From assembly GCA_027068415.1 (NCBI GenBank), contig JAMOTD010000006.1:62001-126000 (forward strand): 64,000 bases of DNA. Direction: 5' to 3'. Made by a program: the position numbers and the translations under genes. The notes under the pieces were generated by a model, which saw only the letters and a program-made list of their open reading frames with translations, was not told where the DNA came from and made no database searches. The DNA comes from Desulfurobacteriaceae bacterium. GTDB lineage: Bacteria; Aquificota; Aquificia; Desulfurobacteriales; Desulfurobacteriaceae. Position 1 is the stretch's first letter, and every line of letters begins with the position of its first letter. Positions 51,268 through 60,793 of the stretch are shown one piece after another.

Positions 51268-51577
51268 CGTACTTCTCCATAATTCGTTTATACTCGTCCA
51301 AAACCTTCCTCCTGATGTGGAGGTAGAGCTCCTTCTCAAGGGGATTGACGATTGGGACGAACTCACCGGTACGGCTCTTCTTTGAAGGCATCTGGATAAA
51401 GTAGCCTTTATTTGAATATATGATTTTTATGTCCCTGATTTCTAAAACGTCGTTAATCCTTACGGTCGCAACTGCCTTTATGTTCCCGCCGATTCCCGTC
51501 GTATCAAAGGGGTAAATCTTAACGTCGGTAACCTCAAGGTTCATTACAGGCAGTCTCTCAAGCTCCTTCCTGCTCAC
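51242..51577 (-). CDS. SpoVG-family nucleic acid-binding protein
   Basis: 111 aa. NLEVTDVKIYPFDTTGIGGNIKAVATVRIND and MPSKKSRTGEFVPIVNPL match SpoVG, which binds DNA and RNA in sporulating and non-sporulating bacteria. The GTG start at 51577 overlaps the upstream stop as GTGA, which supports it despite a weak ribosome binding site; the first 11 residues are extra relative to the usual MEVTDV start. A C-terminal helix (EYKRIMEKYDEKV) is present. Confidence 0.88.
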   Translation of the reverse strand: MSRKELERLPVMNLEVTDVKIYPFDTTGIGGNIKAVATVRINDVLEIRDIKIIYSNKGYFIQMPSKKSRTGEFVPIVNPLEKELYLHIRRKVLDEYKRIMEKYDEKVNSDT

Positions 51578-52005
51578 AGTAGAGAAACCCCCTGGCTAAT
51601 CTGTTCGTAAACGGGGCTACCCTGCTCCCGCCAGCGCTCCAGCCTTGTGGAGCTTATAACCTGAACCGGCAGGTAGACAGAGCTCCTCTCATAAACCTTC
51701 AAGGCCTCCTCCATAACGGCCTTCAGGTCCCTTGAAGAGTCGTCGGTTATTACAAAAACCTCAAGCCCCTCGTCAGAGAGAACGGCCTTAACGTCAATGG
51801 GAGAGAGCCTCCTCTTAATCCCCTCAACAAACTCCTTGAGAGCCCTCTTCTTCTCCTCCTTAACGCTTAAAGAGCTCCACCACGCCGGGAGCTCCTCCTT
51901 AACACCTTCAACAAAGACAACGACGGCCTCACACCCCTCGGGAGGAGAGCAGGGCTCAAGGGGAACGAAAACTCCGTTTTTAAAAACTGCTCTAACGGTT
52001 TTCAT
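51574..52005 (-). CDS. DUF104 antitoxin-like domain joined to a degenerate nucleotidyltransferase-like domain
   Basis: 143 aa. Residues 1-35 (KTVRAVFKNGVFVPLEP, EAVVVFVEG) look like the DUF104/AF2212 antitoxin fold. After a helical region (ALKEFVEGIKRRL) the C-terminal 70 residues contain VKAVLSDEGLEVFVITDDSSRD and end in WREQGSPVYEQISQGVSLL, which recalls the end of MNT-type nucleotidyltransferases, but no GS...DxD catalytic motif is visible. No toxin gene is next to it; instead spoVG follows with a four-base overlap. A regulatory rather than toxin-antitoxin role is possible. Confidence 0.6.
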   Translation of the reverse strand: MKTVRAVFKNGVFVPLEPCSPPEGCEAVVVFVEGVKEELPAWWSSLSVKEEKKRALKEFVEGIKRRLSPIDVKAVLSDEGLEVFVITDDSSRDLKAVMEEALKVYERSSVYLPVQVISSTRLERWREQGSPVYEQISQGVSLL

Positions 52006-52058
52006 TTAACCACTCTGCTAACATATTTGTATAAGGAATTTATTTAGAGGAGGGAGAG

Positions 52059-52727
52059 ATGGCCATATTCAGGGATAGGCTTGAGGCGGGATATCGGCTC
52101 GCCGAAAGGATAAAGCTGCCGGAAAACAGCGTAATCTTCGCAATTCCCCGGGGAGGAGTTCCGGTAGGCTACGCCCTTGCAAAGAGCTTCAGAGTTCCCC
52201 TTGACATAGTAGTCGTCAGGAAACTTCCGATTCCCTGGAACCCCGAAGCGGGGTTCGGAGCAATAACCCTTGACGGAAAAGTGGTTCTCAACCCGGAGTT
52301 TGAGGGTTATCTCTCTCCCAAAACAGTTGAGGAGATTGCAAGGGTAGTTCATCAGGAGGTTTTAAGGAGGAACGAGGTTTACAGGGGAGGAAAGGGCTAC
52401 AGGGACTTAAAGGGGAAAATTGCCGTTGTTGTTGACGACGGCTTTGCCTCGGGCTACACGGCAATCGCCGCCGCAAACTTCCTAAGGAGGTTCTCTCCCG
52501 AAAGGCTCGTTGCGATAGCCCCTGTCTGCCCCGTCCACACGAGAGAGCTCCTTGAGAACTACTTTGACGGGGTTTACTGCCTCGTTGAGAGCAGGGAGCT
52601 CCCCTTTGCCGTAGCCTCCTTTTACGACGACTTCCACGACCTAAAGGACGAGGAGGTCATAAACTTAGTAGAAGAGCTAAAGAGGGAAGGGCTCTTTTTC
52701 CCGGAGGTAAGAAGTGAAAACGGTTGA
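52059..52727 (+). CDS. Phosphoribosyltransferase-family protein
   Basis: 222 aa. The PRPP motif is VVVDDGFASGYTAIAAANFL (about residue 127), preceded by FAIPRGGVPVGYALAKSF and the loop VRKLPIPWNPEAGFGAITLDG. This subgroup is often annotated only as phosphoribosyltransferase, and the base substrate is unknown. The 3' end overlaps cdd by 14 bases, suggesting pyrimidine or nucleoside salvage. ATG 52059 has GGAGGGAG upstream. Confidence 0.85.
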   Translation: MAIFRDRLEAGYRLAERIKLPENSVIFAIPRGGVPVGYALAKSFRVPLDIVVVRKLPIPWNPEAGFGAITLDGKVVLNPEFEGYLSPKTVEEIARVVHQEVLRRNEVYRGGKGYRDLKGKIAVVVDDGFASGYTAIAAANFLRRFSPERLVAIAPVCPVHTRELLENYFDGVYCLVESRELPFAVASFYDDFHDLKDEEVINLVEELKREGLFFPEVRSENG

Positions 52728-53094
52728 TATGCTAAACACTGCAAAGAGGGTAATTGAGAACGCCTACGCCCCCTACTCCAAGTTCAGGGTTGCGGCAGTC
52801 CTCTACGGCGAAGAGGGCCTCTTTACCGGAGTAAACGTTGAGAACGCATCCTACGGCCTGACGGTCTGTGCAGAGAGGGTTGCAGTCTTTAAGGCAATCT
52901 CGGAGGGGAAGAGGAAGTTTGAGAAGATGTTAATCTACACGCCGGGACAGCAGAGCCTACCCTATCCCTGCGGAGCCTGCAGGCAGGTATTGGCGGAGTT
53001 CTTCCCCGAGGACTTCACGGTCATAGTTGCAAACGACAGAGAGGAGGAGCAGTTTAACCTTGGGGAGCTCCTACCCTTCAACTTCAGACTTTAA
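52714..53094 (+). CDS. cdd: Cytidine deaminase
   Basis: 126 aa homotetrameric-type zinc enzyme turning cytidine or deoxycytidine into uridine. YSKFRVAAVLYGEEG, TGVNVENASYGLTVCAERVA (zinc Cys52 and catalytic Glu54), and YPCGACRQVLAEF (two more zinc Cys). GTG start at 52714 has GGAGG six bases upstream. The response regulator gene follows after 10 bases. Confidence 0.94.
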   Translation: MKTVDMLNTAKRVIENAYAPYSKFRVAAVLYGEEGLFTGVNVENASYGLTVCAERVAVFKAISEGKRKFEKMLIYTPGQQSLPYPCGACRQVLAEFFPEDFTVIVANDREEEQFNLGELLPFNFRL

Positions 53095-53104
53095 AGGAGG
53101 GAAA

Positions 53105-54906
<1,802 letters not shown>

Positions 54907-55026
54907 TTATTATGAGGCGAGAAAATCCGGTGAGGTTAAAGATAACTTTAGAAGGAGCAAAGATTCTATCCTTATTTATTACCTACCGAAATTCAGCCGG
55001 CGGAATAACAGCTGTAATTAAAAACT

Positions 55027-56286
55027 TCAGCGACTCTTTACGAATGTCTCGTAGAAGACTTTTGTATTGTGAAAGCCGCGGCGTTTGTTTCGGTTTGAGC
55101 CCCTGAAGATAACGACGTCTATTCCCAGCTGACGGCAGACCGGACAGGAGCACTCCTTCCAAATTTTGCTCTTTAGGAGGGAGAGGTAGAGCTCCGCGTA
55201 CTTTTCCTCCTTAAACTCCTCCCTGTAAAAGAGCTTATCGTAGGCTATTACCTCTTCGACCAAGGCCTCAACTTCTCTCAGGCTTCCCCTGTCGTAATCC
55301 CTCAAGCCTTTTAAAATTTTCTCTTCTCTCTCTTTAAGGCCAGAGTGCTCACCCTTTAACCTCTTTCTGAGCCTCGGATTTGAGGAGTCGGGAACTCTAA
55401 TAGAGGCGTACCACTTCCGGTCAACCCCGAGATAGTTCTCCTTTGCCTTGAGCCAAGCCTTTCTAAAGTAAGAAGCACTGTCAAAGCTGAAGATTCCGCA
55501 GGAGGCCATCTTGGGTAGGAGCTCCTCCCTTAAAACGCCCAAAAGGTGAACCTTTATACCCGAGAGGTCTATCTCCCTGTAGAGGGCCTCAAGGAGCCGG
55601 CCTATGAACTCTGTCGGTCGAGGGACGAGCCCGCCGAGGGCAACAAACCTGTAGCCCATCTTTACAAGCTTCTTAACGCTGTCAACGTAGGTCTCAACCG
55701 AGTAGCCCTGAGCCGCACCTACGGGGGTAAATGGAGCTCCCATGCTCTCTTTCAGAAACCTCTCGGCGTTCTTAAGGCTCAGCTGACGCCTCCCCTCAAG
55801 CTCCTCTTCCGAAAGGAGGAGCTTTACTTTTCCCCCTTTAACAGGTTTAACATCTTTGAACTTGAACTTCTCGGCATCCTCCTCTTTTACCGTAATTGTT
55901 TCGGCACAGATGTGGTCAACCGAGATTCCGTAGTCAAAGCCAAGCTTAGAGTAGAGCTCAACTGCGTGGGGAACTTCCATCTGAGGCTCTTTGCTTGAAA
56001 CGTAGGTAAAGGCTCCGCAGTCTCCCAGAACGGGAAAGGATGAGGGGAGTTTTAAGTATTCCTTTATGTTTTTGTAGCCCCTTATCGTCGGCCTTCCGTT
56101 AACCCTTATGAGCCTCAGCTTGAGCTCAAAGACGCCGAGGCTTACCAGAATTCCGTCGTAGGGGGGAGGGGTGAAAATCTCGTGGGCGAAGAGGGCGTTC
56201 TTAAAGCCGCCGCTACCGTAGGTATCCTTAATCGGGTCAAAGTCCCTGTGAACCCAGTCTTCCCAGTAGGGCATAAAGTACTTCAA
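55027..56286 (-). CDS. DpdA-like transglycosylase (DNA 7-deazaguanine insertion candidate)
   Basis: 419 aa paralogue of tRNA-guanine transglycosylase. Catalytic Asp in VLGDCGAFTYV; the second Asp in FSFDSASYFRKAW; the zinc-type set CSCPVC near residue 376 followed by His in RRGFHNTKVF. N-terminus KYFMPYWEDWVHRDFDP with AHEIFTPPPYDGILVS is unlike ordinary Tgt and like DpdA, the enzyme putting preQ0-derived bases into DNA. TTG start at 56286, with GGAG six bases upstream. It ends an operon with a helicase, a nuclease and a DUF6884-like gene. Substrate DNA versus tRNA is not proven by the sequence; an archaeal-type tRNA role is the alternative. Confidence 0.72.
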   Translation of the reverse strand: MKYFMPYWEDWVHRDFDPIKDTYGSGGFKNALFAHEIFTPPPYDGILVSLGVFELKLRLIRVNGRPTIRGYKNIKEYLKLPSSFPVLGDCGAFTYVSSKEPQMEVPHAVELYSKLGFDYGISVDHICAETITVKEEDAEKFKFKDVKPVKGGKVKLLLSEEELEGRRQLSLKNAERFLKESMGAPFTPVGAAQGYSVETYVDSVKKLVKMGYRFVALGGLVPRPTEFIGRLLEALYREIDLSGIKVHLLGVLREELLPKMASCGIFSFDSASYFRKAWLKAKENYLGVDRKWYASIRVPDSSNPRLRKRLKGEHSGLKEREEKILKGLRDYDRGSLREVEALVEEVIAYDKLFYREEFKEEKYAELYLSLLKSKIWKECSCPVCRQLGIDVVIFRGSNRNKRRGFHNTKVFYETFVKSR

Positions 56287-56322
56287 GCCGTTCTCCGGGA
56301 AAAAAGTGTGAAGGTAATTATC

Positions 56323-57228
56323 TCAAAGGGAGAGGAACTTGGGGCAGTCAAATCGGAAATCGCAGGCAAGGCAGGTTTTCTTATCAATTTGAGAGGGGAG
56401 CTCCCACCTCCCACTCTCCTTGGACTTCTCAATCTCACGGACGATTTCGGAGAACTCCCTTATAAACCCCTCAACCTCCTTAACGGTCTTTTCGTCGGTA
56501 AAGTCTATCTCGTAAACGGCCCTTGAGAGCTTCTCCTTCAAACTTTCCCCTTTTAAGAGCTCATTCATAAAGAGCAAAACTGCTCTCCTCGGGTAGCAGC
56601 CGTTCCTCTCTTTAAAGAGGTAGCCGTAAACGAACATCTGCTTGGTGTAGATTTCTATCTTCTTCCTGCCCAGGGGGGTTGAGGGCTCGGGTCTCTCCAT
56701 TCCCTTGTAGTCCCAGATTTCAAACTCCCCGCCCTCAACTTTCAGGGCGTCAACAATTCCGTAGAGGATAAAGTGGGGGAGCTCCTTTATCAGCCTGAGC
56801 TCGGCCTCCTCAATTTTGGGGATAAAGTCCCCTGCCAGAAGGCGGCAGAACTCCTTCAAAAGGGCTATTACCCTCTCCCTTACCTGAGGGGAGGAGGGCC
56901 TTACCCCTTCGGCCTCCATGGCGCTCTCAACCTTCCTAAAGAGCTCCTCAACGTCATCCTCACCTATAACCCTCTTATCAACCCTATAGACGGTGTGAGC
57001 CCTCTTTAAGAAGCGGTGAATTACGCTACCGTACCACTCCTGAGTAGGGTTTGAGGGAGCAAAGCCGTAGAAGCGGTAAAGCCCGTACTGACGGGGACAC
57101 ATTGAGTAGGAGATTATGTCGCCGGTAATCGTGTACCTCTCCTTTATCTTCTCCTTTTTACCGGAGAGCTTTTTCCCTATTCTTTTGCTGAACCTCTCTA
57201 ACCTCTCAGCTATCTCCTGAGCTCTCAC
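56323..57228 (-). CDS. Cas4/RecB-like PD-(D/E)XK nuclease with iron-sulfur cysteines
   Basis: 301 aa from GTG 57228, six bases after AGGAAGG; the track start lies too far upstream inside uvrD. Motifs in order: first Cys in YSMCPRQYGLYRFYG (about residue 46), GSVIHRFLKRAH, the catalytic GIVDALKVEGGEFEIWDYKGM (Asp, Asp and Lys) and TKQMFVYGYLF (the QxxxY motif), then the C-terminal set TCLACDFRFDCPKF (three Cys, C-x2-C-x5-C). This is the layout of Cas4 and AddB nuclease domains with a [4Fe-4S] cluster. No cas gene is near. It overlaps the helicase gene by 23 bases, so an AddAB-like pair is likely. Confidence 0.85.
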   Translation of the reverse strand: MRAQEIAERLERFSKRIGKKLSGKKEKIKERYTITGDIISYSMCPRQYGLYRFYGFAPSNPTQEWYGSVIHRFLKRAHTVYRVDKRVIGEDDVEELFRKVESAMEAEGVRPSSPQVRERVIALLKEFCRLLAGDFIPKIEEAELRLIKELPHFILYGIVDALKVEGGEFEIWDYKGMERPEPSTPLGRKKIEIYTKQMFVYGYLFKERNGCYPRRAVLLFMNELLKGESLKEKLSRAVYEIDFTDEKTVKEVEGFIREFSEIVREIEKSKESGRWELPSQIDKKTCLACDFRFDCPKFLSL

Positions 57229-59452
57229 TCTCAACCTTCCTCTTAAAGGAGTTTTTAAACTTCTGCAGTTTGGCGGGGTCAAAGCCCGGAAAGGCGGCCG
57301 TTTTCCAGGGCCTATTTTCGTCGTTCTCAATTCCCTCTCCGGTCAGTATTATCAGGGCGTAGATAGCCCGGGAGTAGGCAACGAAGAAGCGCTTAACGGC
57401 CTCAACGGCACTCCTCTCCCAGGAGTTCCCCACCCTGTAGGGCAGGTACTCCTTAAAGAGCTCCTCAAGCTTTGAGAGCCTGAAGTCGGCCGAGAGGCCG
57501 TCAACCTCCCCTACGAAAACTATCGGGAACTCAAGGCCTTTGGACTGGTGAATTGTCATCAGGGGGAAGTAGCCGGAGGGGACTTGGGGGAGCTCCTCTT
57601 GGTCAACCTCGCCTCCGAGTAGGAGAGGAAGGAAGGAGCGGTAGAACTCGCAGAAGCTCTGAAGCCTGACCGCCGTTAACCTAAGCCATCTCTCCCTCTC
57701 CTCTCCGTTCAAGTCCTCCGGCTCTCCAACCTTAATTCCCAGCTTCCTGCAGAGCTCGGCAACTTTAGCCGGGAGCTCCTGCCAGCCGTCAACCTCCTTC
57801 CTTGAAAGGGCTTCAACCGAAAAGAGGAGCTGGCTGAGCCTTGCCAAATTAAACCTCTCAATCTCCCCCTTTACCTTCAGGTGGGGAATCAGCCTGTAGA
57901 AGACCTCAAGGAGGGAGATTTCACCCCTCTCAACCTCGCCCTTAAGTGCAGAGATAAGCTCTGCAGGGAAGGTTTCGGCAGCCCTCTTCCAAGGTTCAAG
58001 CTCCTTTAAGAGCTCCCCGCCGGTGTCGGAGGGAGGAGGGATAACCTTTAAAAGAGCCCCCACGGTTCTGTAAACCTCCTCCCTTTCCTTAAAGGCCTTT
58101 GAGCGGGGGTTATAAACCCCTATACCGGCAGGCTCAAAAACCTTCCTTATAAAGGCCGCAAGAGTCTTCTCTCCGCTAAAGCTCCTCTCTCTGGTACTGG
58201 GAAGGAGGAGAACGGCATCGGAGTAATCCTCAATTACTCCTCTTTCTTTTAAGGCCTTTAAGAGCTCAAAGGTAAAGCGGGCAAGGGAGCTCCTGTCTCC
58301 TTTAACTTCAAATACGGCTCCTCCCAACTCAGGGTAGGAGTCTATTCCCGAGAACCAGAGGACTTTCTTGTCGGTTGAGAGGGAGCTCCAGACCTTCTCA
58401 AACTTCCCGTAGCTCCTGTGCTTCTTCATAAAGTAGTTGATAAAGGCGACTATTGACTTATCGGAGCGGTAGTTTTCAAGGAGCTTCACCTTCTCCGGCT
58501 TTACACCAAGCTCCTTTTCACACCTACTTTCAAAGTCTATGAAACACTCAACAACGGCACCCCTGAAACGGTAGAGGGACTGGTAGTCGTCTCCTACAAC
58601 GGTAAGGTTTTTGCTCCTGCGGGCAAGGGCGAAGTAGATTTTCTCGTCCAGAGGGTTTGTATCCTGATATTCGTCAACTAAAACGGCTTTTATTCCAGGA
58701 AAGTAGTCGGTTCCGTCCCCCCTTAAAAAGAGACATCCCTCATCCTCCTGTAAAAACCGAAAGAACATCCTCTCAAGGAGGGCGTGGTCAAGAAACGATT
58801 TCTCCTTAATGAGGTTGAGGTACTTCTCGTAGAGCTCCCCCGCATCCCTTACCGCCGCTTTCGTGCTCCTCTTCAGTCTTTTGTGGGAAACTAAATTCTG
58901 AGTGAGGAAGTCAAAGAGGAAGGAAAGGAGGGAGAGTCTATCAAGGGAAGTCTGCTCCCTCTCCCCCTTAAACTCACCAAAAAAGGCCCCTCTGCCTTCC
59001 TCAATCTCCTGACGGAATTCCCTGTAGATGAAGAGCTCCCTCTCAAACTCCCCCACCAGCCTGTACCTGCCGTACCTATCGTAGTGGAACTCGTCCATAA
59101 CCCTTGCGACCAAGGAGTGGAGGGTTCCGCAGTAGAGCTCGTAGGGCTCTAAGGGGAGCTCGGAGAAGATTTCCCGAAGTTTCCCCGCGTACGAAACGAT
59201 TCTGGTTAAAAGCTCGTTTGCCGCCTTCCTCGTAAAGGAAACGAGAAAGATAGACTTGGCGGGAAAACCCTTAACGGCCATAAAGTAGAGAGCCCTCAAA
59301 ACCAGAACTTCAGTCTTCCCCGAGCCGGGGCCTGCAACGACCTTCAAGGGCTTTTCTGGAAAGGAGATTGCCCTCTTCTGGCTCTCGTTTAACCTCTTTC
59401 CCGAAATCTCCTCAACGGCAGAAAAGAACTCCTCTCTACTCAGAAGGCTCAA
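57206..59452 (-). CDS. UvrD/AddA-like superfamily 1 DNA helicase
   Basis: 748 aa. Motifs: Walker A VVAGPGSGKTEVLVL (about residue 38), Ia SFTRKAANELLTR, II VLVDEYQDTNPLDEK, III TVVGDDYQSLYRFRG, IV ENYRSDKSI, V MTIHQSKGLEFPIVFVGE, VI FFVAYSRAIYAL. All helicase motifs are intact, so it should unwind or translocate 3'-5' on DNA. It lacks its own nuclease domain, which the next gene supplies. TTG start at 59452, with GGGAGG six bases upstream, overlaps the DUF6884-like gene by 17 bases. Confidence 0.9.
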   Translation of the reverse strand: MSLLSREEFFSAVEEISGKRLNESQKRAISFPEKPLKVVAGPGSGKTEVLVLRALYFMAVKGFPAKSIFLVSFTRKAANELLTRIVSYAGKLREIFSELPLEPYELYCGTLHSLVARVMDEFHYDRYGRYRLVGEFERELFIYREFRQEIEEGRGAFFGEFKGEREQTSLDRLSLLSFLFDFLTQNLVSHKRLKRSTKAAVRDAGELYEKYLNLIKEKSFLDHALLERMFFRFLQEDEGCLFLRGDGTDYFPGIKAVLVDEYQDTNPLDEKIYFALARRSKNLTVVGDDYQSLYRFRGAVVECFIDFESRCEKELGVKPEKVKLLENYRSDKSIVAFINYFMKKHRSYGKFEKVWSSLSTDKKVLWFSGIDSYPELGGAVFEVKGDRSSLARFTFELLKALKERGVIEDYSDAVLLLPSTRERSFSGEKTLAAFIRKVFEPAGIGVYNPRSKAFKEREEVYRTVGALLKVIPPPSDTGGELLKELEPWKRAAETFPAELISALKGEVERGEISLLEVFYRLIPHLKVKGEIERFNLARLSQLLFSVEALSRKEVDGWQELPAKVAELCRKLGIKVGEPEDLNGEERERWLRLTAVRLQSFCEFYRSFLPLLLGGEVDQEELPQVPSGYFPLMTIHQSKGLEFPIVFVGEVDGLSADFRLSKLEELFKEYLPYRVGNSWERSAVEAVKRFFVAYSRAIYALIILTGEGIENDENRPWKTAAFPGFDPAKLQKFKNSFKRKVESESSGDS

Positions 59453-59888
59453 ATCCGGCCTCCCTCAGCTTTTCTAAGAGCTCCTTAATTCCTCCCATAT
59501 TTCCCGTGCCGAAGGAGAGGAACTCAACCCCCGCCTCTTCTGAGGCCTCCTTCAAACACTCGTAGTACTCCCTTCTCGCCCCTCCCCTAAAGTAAACAAC
59601 GGCGTCAAACTCTTTTAAAACCTTTACTACCTGCTCTTTTAACTCCCTGCACCTCTTCCTATCCATTACGGCCTCGTAGGGCTCAATAATTTCGTCGCCC
59701 CCTACAAGGCCGTACTTTGCACTTAAGATGAAAAAGGGGACTCCGAGCTCCTTAGAGCGCCTGTAGAGGTGCCTTATTCTCGCGCTTTTATAGAGTTTAC
59801 CTGCGGCGGTGGGTTTCTCCTCTTTCTTCCCTCCGCAGGCGGTTATAAGGGCTACTTTCCTGCCCAAACCTCCCCCCTGAATCGGCAC
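59436..59888 (-). CDS. DUF6884-like protein
   Basis: 150 aa. After a short leader the sequence has VALITACGGKKEEKPTAAGKLY, ILSAKYGLVGGDEIIEPYEAV and VYFRGGARREYYECLKEA. The Cys-Gly-x-Lys loop and SAKYGL resemble the DUF6884/YaaA-related fold that I associate with 7-deazaguanine transglycosylases; biochemical activity is unknown. GTG start at 59888, with GGGAG upstream, overlaps the radical SAM gene by 37 bases. The neighbours are a helicase, a nuclease and a DpdA-like gene. Confidence 0.68.
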   Translation of the reverse strand: MPIQGGGLGRKVALITACGGKKEEKPTAAGKLYKSARIRHLYRRSKELGVPFFILSAKYGLVGGDEIIEPYEAVMDRKRCRELKEQVVKVLKEFDAVVYFRGGARREYYECLKEASEEAGVEFLSFGTGNMGGIKELLEKLREAGFEPSE

Positions 59889-60793
59889 TTCGCTCCCTGA
59901 CGGGTATCCCTCCTCTCAAACTCTCTCCTGATGGCCTCAATTACCTTCGGCTTTTCCCTCTGGGTGCACCAGGAGGGGCCGACGAGGAGTTCTGGCGGGG
60001 CCTCACCTGTAATCCTCTGAATTACTGTCTTTTCCGGAAGCCTCTCAATAAAGTCAACAACGAGCTTTGCGTACTCTTCAAGCTCAAGGAGTTTAAAGGG
60101 CTTTTCCTGGTAGATTTCGGCAAGTTTCGTTCCCCTTATAACGTGGAGGGGGTGAATTTTTACGCCGTCAAGCCTTAAAGAGGCTATAAAGTCGGCAGTC
60201 TCCAGCATGTCTTCGTAGTCTTCAGTCGGAAGGCCCAAAATCGTGTGGGCGCAGAGGTTTATCTTGGGAAATTTCCTAACTCTCAAAACCGCGTCAATAA
60301 AGTCCGAAACCCCGTGCCCCCTGTTCATAAACCTTAAGCTCTTAAAGTGGGAGCTCTCAAGCCCAAGCTCAAGCCAGACCAGGTAGTCGGAGGTGTAGGA
60401 GTTTAGGAGCTCCAGAACCTCGTCGGGAACGCAGTCAGGACGGGTTCCCACTATCAGGCCGACAACCTCCTTAAACTCTCTAATAGCGTCGTAAATGGGC
60501 TTTAAGACTTCAGGCGGAGCGTAGGTGTTGGTGTAAGCCTGAAAGTAAACGAGGAACTTCTCGGCCCCGTAGCGGCGGCGGACCCTCTCCATACCCTCCC
60601 TAATCTGCTCCCTAACGGAGAGAGCCCTCTTCTCGGGCCGGTACTCAGAGCCCGAGTAGCAGTAGATACACCCGCCCCTTCCCTTCGTTCCGTCTCTGTT
60701 GGGGCAGGTGAACCCGGCGTCAACCGTTATCCTGAAAACCTTTTCTCCGAAAGTCTCCCTGAGGTACTTTGAGTAGGAGTAGTACCTCTCCAC
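59852..60793 (-). CDS. Radical SAM protein, YhcC/TIGR01212 type
   Basis: 313 aa. The [4Fe-4S] motif is in FTCPNRDGTKGRGGCIYCYSG (C-x11-C-x2-C, near residue 30), the form typical of this family. Further segments: FLVYFQAYTNTYAP, LVWLELGLESSHFKSLRF, and INLCAHTILGLPTEDYEDM. Its product is not established for the family. The C-terminus carries extra Cys (PSWCTQ, AKCRFRG). It starts at ATG 60793, one base into the preceding stop, and may provide a modification step for the DpdA-like pathway, though the family also exists alone in other genomes. Confidence 0.86.
   Translation of the reverse strand: MERYYSYSKYLRETFGEKVFRITVDAGFTCPNRDGTKGRGGCIYCYSGSEYRPEKRALSVREQIREGMERVRRRYGAEKFLVYFQAYTNTYAPPEVLKPIYDAIREFKEVVGLIVGTRPDCVPDEVLELLNSYTSDYLVWLELGLESSHFKSLRFMNRGHGVSDFIDAVLRVRKFPKINLCAHTILGLPTEDYEDMLETADFIASLRLDGVKIHPLHVIRGTKLAEIYQEKPFKLLELEEYAKLVVDFIERLPEKTVIQRITGEAPPELLVGPSWCTQREKPKVIEAIRREFERRDTRQGAKCRFRGEVWAGK

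Noticed and set aside
54912-55106. 64 aa plus-strand ORF between tgt and the DpdA-like gene
   Set aside because: It has no ribosome binding site, no recognisable protein features, and its end runs antisense into the DpdA-like gene.
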